NCBI RefSeq assembly: GCF_004114935.1
Contig: NZ_CP022221.1
Span: 5,725,001-5,789,000, forward strand
DNA from: Bradyrhizobium zhanjiangense
Lineage (GTDB): Bacteria; Pseudomonadota; Alphaproteobacteria; Rhizobiales; Xanthobacteraceae
Direction: 5' to 3'
Length of the DNA stretch: 64,000 nt
Each line of letters begins with the position of its first letter. Position 1 is the first letter of the stretch. The notes beneath the pieces are model-generated. The model did not search any database, had not been told where the DNA came from, and saw nothing but the letters and a program-made list of their open reading frames with translations. Positions 33,976-43,568 of the stretch are shown here, in pieces. Made by a program: the position numbers and the translations under genes.

Positions 33976-35277
33976 TCAGCCCGCCTTCCGCAGCACCGAC
34001 ACGAAGAAACCGTCCGTTCCGGTCCGCCGCGGTGTCATCAGCCAGCCTTCATCTGACTGCAGCGCGGCCTCGCCGAAAGCCTCCGCCTTGTCCCAGAGCA
34101 CGCTTGCGGTCTGCCCCGGCGGCACCACCGCAAACTCGGGATGGCGGGCGACGAACGCCCTCACCTGCTCGCCGTTCTCCTCCGACAGCACCGAGCAGGT
34201 GATGTAGGCGATGCGGCCCCCCGGCTTCATCAGCGGAACCGCGCGCTCCAGCACCTCGGCCTGGTCGCGCAGGCGAATCTCCAGCGCGCCCGGCCGCATG
34301 CGCCATTTGGCGTCGGGGTTGCGGCGCCAGGTGCCGGTTCCCGTGCATGGCGCGTCGATCACGACCAAATCAGCCGACGCACGGATGTCGGCAAGCGGAT
34401 CGGCCTCGCCCTTGGGCGTGCGGACATCGGCATTGTGGACGCCGGCGCGCGACAGCCGCTCGTGGATCGGGGCGAGCTGGCGCTTGTCGCGATCGGTGGC
34501 GATCAGCCGGCCCTTGCCCTGCATCAGGGCGGCGAGCGCCAGCGTCTTGCCGCCGGCGCCGGCGCAGAGGTCGATCACCTGCTCGCCGGGTTTTGCCGCG
34601 GTGAATTGGGCTGCAAGCTGCGATCCCTCATCCTGCACTTCAATTGCGCCCTTGATGAAATCCTCCTCGGCCTGGATGCCGGGGTTGCGCGCATCGGCCG
34701 AAAGCTCGATGCGCAAGCCCGTTGCGGACCAAGGCGTCGGTTTCGCATGAAGATGAGCAAGCGCACGCAGCACCTTGTCCCGATTGGATTTTAGCGTGTT
34801 GACGCGCAGGTCGAGCGGGGCCCGGCTCGCCATCGCCGCAGCCTCGGCGGCGCGGTCCTCGCCGAACACTTTTGCAAAGTGCGGATCGAGCCAGTCCGGA
34901 TAGTCGCCGGCGACCGCAGCCGGCGCACCACTCAGCGACCGCGAGGCGAGCGCGGCCCGCTCGGCCTCCGTCAGCGGCGCGGGGGCAAACCGGCTGCCGT
35001 CGAACAGCGCGGCCATGGTGGCCGTATCCATGTTGCGCTCGAGGCGCAGCATGCCGATCAGCCGCGCCCGCGCGGTATCGGCATCCATCAGGAACGCGCT
35101 CGAGGCATAGCGGCGCAGCACGTCCCAGACGAGGCCGGCGATGGCCGCGCGGTCGCCGGAACCGGCGAAGCGGTGCGCGGTGCCCCACTCCTTCAGCGCC
35201 TTGGCCGCGGGCACGCGGTCTCTCTCGATGGTGTCGATCAGTTCAATGGCTGCGGACAGCCGGGCAGCGGGCGTCAT
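33976..35277 (-). CDS. rsmB: RsmB-type rRNA (cytosine-5) methyltransferase
   Basis: A 433-residue SAM-dependent RNA m5C methyltransferase. An N-terminal NusB-like helical domain (about 1-130) precedes the catalytic domain. The SAM motif is DLCAGAGGKTLALAALM, the catalytic region holds VVIDAPCTGTGTW (motif IV Cys) and IAYITCSVLSEENGEQV (motif VI Cys, nucleophile). RsmB modifies 16S rRNA C967; the close relatives in this group are named RsmB/Sun. The start is ATG at 35277. It lies 56 bases after the MAPEG gene on the same strand. Confidence 0.9.
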   Translation of the reverse strand: MTPAARLSAAIELIDTIERDRVPAAKALKEWGTAHRFAGSGDRAAIAGLVWDVLRRYASSAFLMDADTARARLIGMLRLERNMDTATMAALFDGSRFAPAPLTEAERAALASRSLSGAPAAVAGDYPDWLDPHFAKVFGEDRAAEAAAMASRAPLDLRVNTLKSNRDKVLRALAHLHAKPTPWSATGLRIELSADARNPGIQAEEDFIKGAIEVQDEGSQLAAQFTAAKPGEQVIDLCAGAGGKTLALAALMQGKGRLIATDRDKRQLAPIHERLSRAGVHNADVRTPKGEADPLADIRASADLVVIDAPCTGTGTWRRNPDAKWRMRPGALEIRLRDQAEVLERAVPLMKPGGRIAYITCSVLSEENGEQVRAFVARHPEFAVVPPGQTASVLWDKAEAFGEAALQSDEGWLMTPRRTGTDGFFVSVLRKAG

Positions 35278-35333
35278 TTCAAATCTTTCAGATGAGAGTC
35301 TTCTGTTTTGCGCATGATGCGCCAACGCAAGCG

Positions 35334-35756
35334 TCAGATCAGCAGGAGCAGCTTCAGCGCGAAGTAGACCCACATCGCCAGCAGCACCAGCGCACTGGCG
35401 AGCCAGACCGTCGAGCGCCGGCCGAGATCGTTCGAGGAGACGAACACGCCGGCATGGGCAAAGCGCGTCACCACGAACACCCAGGACATCAGCACGATGA
35501 AGAGATCGGCCCGGCGCAGCGGCAATGCCAGCGCGATCAGGACGTAGAACAGCACCGGCAGCTCGAACTGGTTGCGGTAGCAATTGGCGATTTGTGTGGC
35601 GCCCTTGGGCCAGTTCGGCTCGCCCAGGGCGATGTCGCGGATCTGGGTCTCGCCCGAGACCAGCGTCTTGCGGCGCGCCACCACCATTCCGATCAAGAGC
35701 GCGAAGGTGAGAGCGACTTGCACGAAGATCGGCAGCAGGACCATTTGAACGGACAT
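35334..35756 (-). CDS. MAPEG-family membrane protein
   Basis: A 140-residue protein with four hydrophobic helices and the MAPEG signature region NCYRNQFELPVLFYVL (about 62-77). MAPEG proteins in eukaryotes are glutathione-linked membrane enzymes; bacterial members are mostly uncharacterised. The start is ATG at 35756 (MSVQMVLLPIFVQ). It is probably co-transcribed with rsmB downstream, though the functional link is unclear. Confidence 0.82.
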   Translation of the reverse strand: MSVQMVLLPIFVQVALTFALLIGMVVARRKTLVSGETQIRDIALGEPNWPKGATQIANCYRNQFELPVLFYVLIALALPLRRADLFIVLMSWVFVVTRFAHAGVFVSSNDLGRRSTVWLASALVLLAMWVYFALKLLLLI

Positions 35757-35910
35757 CGGAACTTTCCCGGGAGGCGAATTGCCGCCGATCGTCATTAGCC
35801 GCGTCTCTTGGCGCTGACAATGAACGACTTGAACCGGCGTTCCCGCTCTCGCGACCAAACGTCGATAGTTAAAGCGATTTCGCCCCCGTGGCCTGAGGCG
35901 AGAGACCGCC

Positions 35911-36525
35911 ATGAATATCCTGTCCAGCCTTTTCGCCCAATCGGCCGACGGGCGGCACGGCATTCTGATGTCGGCGCTGTCCGGCATTGCTGCCGCGCTT
36001 GCGGTGGCGTTGGCGATGACGGTCTATTTCCGCCTGAGCTACTTGACCTGGCGCGACGCCGTCAGGCACGGCCTTGCGGCGCTCGCCGCGATCGTCCTGT
36101 TCGCCTTTGCCGCCTACGACATGCGCCATGCCGCCCTCGCCCATCTCGGCCTCAACCCGTCCAAGCCGGCGGTCGAGTTCGAGATCCGCATGCCCAGGGA
36201 GATGCTGGCGGCGGTCACCGACAGCCAGATCGAGCTGCACACCGACCGCAACCAGACACTGGCGCTGGTCGACGGCGTGCGCGACCTCTCGGACGGGCGC
36301 GCGCTGCTGCGTGGCGCGGTGGCGCTCAACCACCGCACCGCCGACCGCGTGCTGGTGGTGAGCCTGCCCGGAAAGGGCACGTTCGAATTCCGCCTCCGCC
36401 TGCCCGCAGAGCCGCATCGCTCCGAGCAGTTCGGCCCCTGGCACCTCGCCGACCGCATCGCCTCGCCGCTGGCCGGCCCCGTCGCGCCGCAGGACGGCTA
36501 CACGATCCGCTATCGCGTGCTTTAA
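35911..36525 (+). CDS. Membrane-anchored protein of unknown function
   Basis: A 204-residue protein with two hydrophobic segments (about 20-42 and 52-70), followed by a soluble domain of about 130 residues, likely in the periplasm, with FEIRMPREMLAAVTDS, ELHTDRNQTLALVDG and DGYTIRYRVL. I do not recognise a family. The next gene begins 70 bases later on the same strand. It is divergent from the MAPEG gene. Confidence 0.65.
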   Translation: MNILSSLFAQSADGRHGILMSALSGIAAALAVALAMTVYFRLSYLTWRDAVRHGLAALAAIVLFAFAAYDMRHAALAHLGLNPSKPAVEFEIRMPREMLAAVTDSQIELHTDRNQTLALVDGVRDLSDGRALLRGAVALNHRTADRVLVVSLPGKGTFEFRLRLPAEPHRSEQFGPWHLADRIASPLAGPVAPQDGYTIRYRVL

Positions 36526-36594
36526 ACTTTGTTCGTTGCGATGCATGCCCGCGCCGTCATCGTTCCGACGCGCGACGGTGGGTATGATGATCGC

Positions 36595-37437
36595 ATGTCC
36601 GAATTTCGCCTCACGCAGATTTCCGACACCCATCTCGGCCGGCGCTTTCCCGGCCTGATCGCCAACTTCCAGCGCGTCAGCGAGCACATCGACGCCAACC
36701 GGCCCGATCTCGTCGTCAATACCGGCGATGTCTCGTTCGACGGCCCGACCGGGCGCGACGATGTCGTATTCGCGAAATACCTGCACGACGCCCTGCCCGT
36801 CGCCTGCCGTTACCTGCCCGGCAATCACGACATCGGCGACAATCCGACCATGATCGGACCGGCGCCGAAGCCGCCGGTCAGCGAGGCACAACGCCGGCAA
36901 TTTTGCGACATCATCGGCGAAGATCACTGGGCGTTCGAGGCCGCGGGCTGGCGCTTCATCGGCCTCAATTCCCTTGTCATGAATTCAGGGCTCGCCTTCG
37001 AGGCCGAGCAGTTCGACTGGCTGGCACGGGAGCTCGCGCGCACCACTGGGAAGCCGGTCGCGCTGTTCCTGCACAAGCCGGTGTTTCTCAACCTGCCCGA
37101 CGATGCCGAGACAGCGGAGACCGCGATCCGCTACGTGCCGCAGCCGGCCCGGGCGCGATTGATCGAGATGTTTGCGCATGTCGATCTGCGCCTCATCGCC
37201 AGCGGCCATGTGCACCAGCGGCGCGACTTCACCTATCGCCACACCCGCCACGTCTGGGCGCCATCGACGGGCTTCGTCATCAACGATGCGCGGCAGGACC
37301 GGATTGCAATCAAGGAAGTCGGGCTGGTCGAATACCGTTTCCAGCCTGACAGCCTCGAGGTTCGTCACGTCAGGGCCGCGGGCCAGATCGATGTCGATAT
37401 CGAGGAGATCCTCGCCCAGATGGGCAGCGAGCACTAG
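36595..37437 (+). CDS. Metallophosphoesterase (calcineurin-like)
   Basis: A 280-residue dinuclear metal phosphoesterase. The metal motifs appear in order: QISDTHLG (D11, H13), VVNTGDVSF, LPGNHDIGD, LFLHKPVF and ASGHVHQRRDF. It is similar in style to CpdA/YkoQ-type enzymes and could act on cyclic nucleotides or other phosphodiesters. No signal peptide is present, so it is cytoplasmic. The start is ATG at 36595. Confidence 0.88.
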   Translation: MSEFRLTQISDTHLGRRFPGLIANFQRVSEHIDANRPDLVVNTGDVSFDGPTGRDDVVFAKYLHDALPVACRYLPGNHDIGDNPTMIGPAPKPPVSEAQRRQFCDIIGEDHWAFEAAGWRFIGLNSLVMNSGLAFEAEQFDWLARELARTTGKPVALFLHKPVFLNLPDDAETAETAIRYVPQPARARLIEMFAHVDLRLIASGHVHQRRDFTYRHTRHVWAPSTGFVINDARQDRIAIKEVGLVEYRFQPDSLEVRHVRAAGQIDVDIEEILAQMGSEH

Positions 37438-37452
37438 CGCGAACTTGGCGGT

Positions 37453-37749
37453 TCAGGCGATGCTCTTGAGGTCCTGCTGGATCGCGGCCAGCAGGGATTG
37501 CAGCGCCGCACTGTTCACCGGCTTGGTCTCGGCGATCGCGGGCTGGACCATGGTTGGCTGCGCAGCCTTGACCGGACGCTTCGGGAATGGCGGCGGTGGC
37601 GTCGGCATCGCGGGACGAACGACATCGCCCTCCTCGTCGACATGCACGAACTTGCCATGGATGACGTCGTCGTGCCGGCCCATGACGAACATCGCCACCC
37701 AATAGCCGGCCGCCAGCACAATGACGCAGAAAACACTGATCTCTAACAT
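37453..37749 (-). CDS. Small single-pass membrane protein with Pro-rich tail
   Basis: A 98-residue protein with one N-terminal hydrophobic helix (MLEISVFCVIVLAAGYWVAM) and a charged, Pro-rich tail (PAMPTPPPPFPKRPVKAA). It ends in a short helix, SALQSLLAAIQQDLKSIA. No family is recognised. It is convergent with the metallophosphoesterase. About 150 bases separate it from the next gene, with nothing evident inside. Confidence 0.55.
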   Translation of the reverse strand: MLEISVFCVIVLAAGYWVAMFVMGRHDDVIHGKFVHVDEEGDVVRPAMPTPPPPFPKRPVKAAQPTMVQPAIAETKPVNSAALQSLLAAIQQDLKSIA

Positions 37750-37898
37750 CGCAACATCCAAAATATGCGCGATGATTCAATGCCTTCGCCTTGAGGTCAA
37801 TGAACCGGCGGTCACACCTGCGGGTTTTACGAACAGGTGTGGCCGATCAGTGACTCCTTGTTAACCATTTCCGCCCCCTCGGGGCCGGAAGCGGCGGT

Positions 37899-38921
37899 TC
37901 AGGCCTTATCCGGCCCCACCCGCACCAGCTGCTTGCCGAAATTGGCGCCCTTCAGGAGCCCCATGAAGGCGCCGGGCGCGCTCTCGAGGCCCTCGGTGAC
38001 GAACTCCTTGTATTTCACCTTGCCCTCGCGGACCCAGGCCGACATGTCGCGCAGGAAGTCACCATGGCGGGAGGCGAAGTCGGAGACGATGAAGCCACGG
38101 AAAGTCAGCCGCTTGGTCAGGGTCGCGCGCATCATGCTGGCGGCCCATTTCGGCGGCTTGGCCTCGGTATCGTTGTAGTGCGCGATCAGGCCGCAAACCG
38201 GCACGCGCGCGAATGGATTGAGCAGCGGGAACACCGCCTCGAATACCGCGCCGCCGACGTTCTCGAAATAGACGTCGATGCCCTTCGGGCAGGCGTCCTT
38301 CAGCTTGGCCGCGAGATCGGGGTTGCGGTGATCGATGCAGGCATCGAAGCCGAGCTCCTTGACGACATAATCGCACTTGTCCTTGCCGCTGGCGATCCCG
38401 ACTGCGCGTGCGCCCTTAATCTTGGCGATCTGGCCCACGGCCGAGCCGACCGCACCGGAGGCGCCGGCGACGACGACGGTCTCGCCCGCTTGCGGCTTGC
38501 CGATGTCGAGCAGGCCTGTGTACGCCGTCATGCCGGGCATGCCGAGCACACCGATCGAGGTCGAGATCGGCCCGAGCTTTGGATCGACCTTGATCAGGCC
38601 CTTGCCGCTGGAGATGGCGTGGGTCTGCCAGCCGGAGCGGATGCGCACGATGTCGCCTACCGCGAAATCAGGATTGTTGGAGGCCGCGACCTCGCTGACC
38701 GCCTCGCCTTCCATCACGCCGCCGATCGGCACCGGTGCGGCATAGGACGGCCCCTCGCTCATGCGCCCGCGCATATAGGGATCGAGCGACAGCCAGATCG
38801 TGCGCAGCAGGACCTCGCCCGGCCCGGGCGTCGGAACAGCGAATTCCTCCAGGCGAAAATCGGACGACTTGGGCTCGCCGACGGGACGCGCGGCGAGAAC
38901 GATGCGTTTGCCTTGGGACAT
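37899..38921 (-). CDS. NADP-dependent oxidoreductase, MDR/leukotriene B4 reductase type
   Basis: A 340-residue zinc-independent medium-chain reductase. PGEVLLRTIWLSLDPYMRGRM is typical of the LTB4 12-hydroxydehydrogenase/prostaglandin reductase group, and VVAGASGAVGSAVGQIAKIKG is the NADP-binding loop (about 150-170). FENVGG and the later CGLIAHYN also fit. These reduce the double bond of alpha,beta-unsaturated carbonyls. GGAGGAAG precedes the start. It lies downstream of guaB on the same strand, with two repeats between. Confidence 0.9.
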   Translation of the reverse strand: MSQGKRIVLAARPVGEPKSSDFRLEEFAVPTPGPGEVLLRTIWLSLDPYMRGRMSEGPSYAAPVPIGGVMEGEAVSEVAASNNPDFAVGDIVRIRSGWQTHAISSGKGLIKVDPKLGPISTSIGVLGMPGMTAYTGLLDIGKPQAGETVVVAGASGAVGSAVGQIAKIKGARAVGIASGKDKCDYVVKELGFDACIDHRNPDLAAKLKDACPKGIDVYFENVGGAVFEAVFPLLNPFARVPVCGLIAHYNDTEAKPPKWAASMMRATLTKRLTFRGFIVSDFASRHGDFLRDMSAWVREGKVKYKEFVTEGLESAPGAFMGLLKGANFGKQLVRVGPDKA

Positions 38922-38939
38922 GGCTTCCTCCACTTTTCT

Positions 38940-39023
38940 GTCATTGCGAGCCAAGCGAAGCAATCCAGTTGCGTCAACACAAAAGCTCTGGATTGCGTCG
39001 TCGCAAGAGCTCCTCGCAATGAC
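38940..39023. repeat. Dispersed inverted repeat, family A
   Basis: The arms are GTCATTGCGAGCCAAGCGAA and GAGCTCCTCGCAATGAC. Here the GGAGCTCTTGCGACG variant arm is on the right, the reverse of the copies at 32791 and 54285. Confidence 0.9.
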
Positions 39024-39055
39024 GAGCTTGTGGCACGCGCACGCCACAAACTCGC

Positions 39056-39159
39056 TGTCATCGCCCGGCTTGACCGGGCGGTCCAGTATCCAGAGACCGT
39101 AGAGATTGAATTGATGGGCCGCGGCGTACTGGATGGCCCGGTCAAGCCGGGGCATGACA
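39056..39159. repeat. Dispersed inverted repeat, family D
   Basis: TGTCATCGCCCGGCTTGACC is paired with GGTCAAGCCGGGGCATGACA, with internal GTCCAGTA/TACTGGA-type symmetry. A half copy is at 49887-49929. It ends 17 bases after the guaB stop codon in guaB's direction and could act as its terminator. Confidence 0.85.
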
Positions 39160-39175
39160 GCGGTATGCGGAGCGA

Positions 39176-40846
<1,671 letters not shown>

Positions 40847-40891
40847 TTAGGCAAATTCGGCTGGGACAGCCCGGCGGCGCCCCCACCCATC

Positions 40892-41017
40892 GTCATTCCG
40901 GGGCGCGACGACGTCGCGAGCCCGGAATCCATTCCCCAGCGATCCCTGCGGCCCAATGGATTCTCAGGTGCGCAATTGCGCACCATAGCTCGCGCCAGGG
41001 GCGCGCCCCGGAATGAC
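40892..41017. repeat. Dispersed inverted repeat, family B (long variant)
   Basis: The arms are GTCATTCCGGGGCGCGACGA and GCGCGCCCCGGAATGAC, with an extra palindrome GGTGCGCAATTGCGCACC inserted in the right half. It occupies the gap between guaB and the MFS gene. Confidence 0.9.
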
Positions 41018-41145
41018 GAGGGAGAGGGGCACACCGTTGTTGCGCGGGACTTAGGTGCTATGCGTTGATCCGCAATGGTCCCCGGAAGGAGGCGGTGATA
41101 AGCCGCAAGTCCGCCCCTCCTTCCGATTTTCATTACCAATCCGTC

Positions 41146-42636
41146 ATGGTCGACAAGCAACGCGTCATTCCGCTGATCGTGGCCACCGCGCTCTTCATGG
41201 AGAACATGGACTCGACGGTGATCGCGACCTCGCTGCCGGCGATCGCGGCCGACATCGGCACCAGCCCCCTGACGCTGAAGCTCGCGATCACCTCCTATCT
41301 GCTGTCGCTGGCGGTGTTCATCCCGGCGAGCGGCTGGACCGCCGACCGCTTCGGCGCGCGCATGGTGTTCGCGATCGCGGTCGGCGTGTTCATGGTCGGC
41401 TCGGTCGGCTGCGCGCTTTCGACCTCGGTCACCGACTTCGTGTTCGCGCGCATCCTGCAAGGGATGGGCGGGGCGATGATGACGCCGGTCGGACGTCTCG
41501 TGCTGCTGCGCTCGGTCGACAAGAGCGCGCTGGTCAATGCGATGGCCTGGGTGACGGTCCCTGCCCTGATCGGCCCCGTGATCGGGCCGCCGCTCGGCGG
41601 CTTCATTACGACGTACGCCTCCTGGCACTGGATCTTCCTGATCAACATCCCGATCGGGCTGCTCGGCATCTTCATGGCGCTGCGTTTCATCGATCCCATC
41701 AAGAGCGAGACGCAGGAGCCGTTCGATCTCTACGGCATGGTGCTGGCGGGCATCGGGCTTGCCGGCATCGCGTTTGGTCTCTCCGTCGCCGGGCTCAACC
41801 TGCTGCCCTGGAGCACGGTTGCGGCCCTGGTCGTGGGCGGCGCGATCTCGATGACACTGTATGTCCTGCACGCGCGGCGGACGGGATCGCCGGTGCTGGA
41901 CTTTTCGCTTCTGAAGCTGCCGACGCTACGCGCGGCCATTTTCGGCGGGTTCATGTTCCGGCTCGGCATCGGCGCGCTGCCGTTCCTGCTGCCGCTGTTG
42001 ATGCAGATCGGCTTCGGGCTGTCGCCGTTCCACTCGGGCCTGGTCACTTTTGCCTCCTCGCTCGGCGCCATGGGCATGAAGACGCTGGCGGCGCGCCTCA
42101 TCCGCACCTTCGGCTTCCGCAATCTGATGACGGTAAACGCGGTCGTCAGCGCGTTCTTCCTCGGCGTCTGTGCCCTGTTCACGGTGACGACACCACTGCT
42201 CATCATCATGGTGATCCTGGTGGTGGGTGGCTTCTTCCGTTCGCTGGAGTTCACCGCGATCAACACGGTCGCCTATGCCGACGTCGAGACCGCGCAGATG
42301 AGCCGCGCCACCACGCTGGTCAGCGTCAACCAGCAGCTCGCGGTCTCAGCCGGCGTCGCCGTCGGCGCGGCGTGCGTCGAGACGACGATGTGGTTCAGCC
42401 ATGTCAGCGAGCTCAACGCCACCGTATTCGCGCCCGCCTTTATCGTGGTCGCACTGACCTCGGCAGCATCGAGCTGGTTCTTCTGGCAGATGCCCGTTGA
42501 CGCCGGCCACGAGATCTCCGGCCGCAAGGCGGTGGAGATCGCGAGCCGCAAGGGTGCGGGCAAAGGCGCAGCCAAAGCGGCGGTCAAGGTGGCGACGGAG
42601 GATACGCAGGACGTGCGGGATCAGCGGCTGGGGTAG
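41146..42636 (+). CDS. MFS drug-efflux-type transporter (DHA2, 14 helices)
   Basis: A 496-residue carrier with about fourteen helices. MENMDSTVIATSLPAI, SGWTADRFGARMVF and RILQGMGGAMMTPVGR are typical of the DHA2/EmrB branch. The tail (last 40 residues) is Lys/Ala-rich and cytoplasmic. The start is uncertain: ATG at 41146 lacks a ribosome-binding site, and a GTG at 41095 sits only two bases after AAGGAGG. No EmrA-type partner is adjacent. Confidence 0.87.
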   Translation: MVDKQRVIPLIVATALFMENMDSTVIATSLPAIAADIGTSPLTLKLAITSYLLSLAVFIPASGWTADRFGARMVFAIAVGVFMVGSVGCALSTSVTDFVFARILQGMGGAMMTPVGRLVLLRSVDKSALVNAMAWVTVPALIGPVIGPPLGGFITTYASWHWIFLINIPIGLLGIFMALRFIDPIKSETQEPFDLYGMVLAGIGLAGIAFGLSVAGLNLLPWSTVAALVVGGAISMTLYVLHARRTGSPVLDFSLLKLPTLRAAIFGGFMFRLGIGALPFLLPLLMQIGFGLSPFHSGLVTFASSLGAMGMKTLAARLIRTFGFRNLMTVNAVVSAFFLGVCALFTVTTPLLIIMVILVVGGFFRSLEFTAINTVAYADVETAQMSRATTLVSVNQQLAVSAGVAVGAACVETTMWFSHVSELNATVFAPAFIVVALTSAASSWFFWQMPVDAGHEISGRKAVEIASRKGAGKGAAKAAVKVATEDTQDVRDQRLG

Positions 42637-42893
42637 CGGAAAGCAGGATGCCGGCTCTCCCCCGGACAAGAGTCCAAAACAGCCCCGCGCATCAACCGAT
42701 CATTTACATCTTTCCGAAATTAGCTTTGACCTGAATCTCGTGGACCACGCGGCGCCCCATCAGCGGGCGCGCGTTCACCGAGATGAACGCTCGTTTATGT
42801 TCGTGACTCCTGTTCCTCGCCAGCGCGCGCTTGCAACTTTTGCCCTTCGGCAATGTTGGCACGATGTCGAAACACCAATGAAGGAGGACGTGC

Positions 42894-43301
42894 ATGAAAA
42901 AGACCGCACTTGTCCTGGCAACCGTCGGCGCGCTCGGCGTGAGCGCGGTGGCGGCACCGACGCCGGCGGAGGCCCACTGGCGCGGTGGTTTTGGGCCGGC
43001 GCTGGCAGGCGGATTGCTCGCAGGTGCCCTGATCGGCGGCCTCGCCTCGTCCGCGTACGCCTACGGACCGGGCTACGGCTACTACGGGTATCCAGGCTAT
43101 TATGACGACTACTACGCACCGGCGTACTACGGCGGTTACTATCCGTGGGGCGGCTACACCAGGACCTACTACAGCACCAGTTACGCCCCGGCCTACTACG
43201 GCTACCGCTATCACCGTGTCGTGCGGCCGGCCTTCGCCTATTACGGCGGACCGTTCCCGCGGCGGCACTTCTATCACCATCGCTGGCACCCTTACTGGTG
43301 A
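42894..43301 (+). CDS. Secreted Tyr/Gly-rich protein
   Basis: A 135-residue protein with a clear signal peptide (MKKTALVLATVGALGVSAVA, cleavage near AEA at about residue 27). The mature part has a Gly/Ala/Leu-rich helix (GGLLAGALIGGLASSAYA) and then a long Tyr/Gly/Pro/Arg/His region with YGYYGYPGYYDDYY-like repeats and the ending HRWHPYW. Such small Tyr-rich exported proteins are common in Bradyrhizobium and have no known function. The 256-base gap upstream of it (42637-42893) holds no gene that I can support. Confidence 0.75.
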   Translation: MKKTALVLATVGALGVSAVAAPTPAEAHWRGGFGPALAGGLLAGALIGGLASSAYAYGPGYGYYGYPGYYDDYYAPAYYGGYYPWGGYTRTYYSTSYAPAYYGYRYHRVVRPAFAYYGGPFPRRHFYHHRWHPYW

Positions 43302-43568
43302 AGCGACGCGGCAAGAGAAGGGCTGGCGCGAGGCGCTGAGCCTGCAAAGTGGATTTTTGGTCGATGTCTTTATCGCTTCGATCGAGAGAGTCCCGCGCGC
43401 AGTAGCACCGAGACGGAACCGCGCGACTCTCCCGCCTGATAGGAACGATGGCATCTGCGCATCGTTCACAGGCATCGGAAAACTCGAATGAGGGCTCGTT
43501 TTGTCGCGAGCCCGAGCTTCGAAGGTTCCCCATCAACGGATGCTGCAAAGCAAATGGAGGAGGTTCAG

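Noticed and set aside
33976..35820. A 614-residue reading of the rsmB gene
   Set aside because: The extra N-terminus is the shadow of the MAPEG gene; conserved sequence begins at ATG 35277.
35800..35880. A possible tRNA, from a GGTTCAAGTC stretch on the minus strand
   Set aside because: No acceptor stem, D-loop or anticodon arm can be formed around it.
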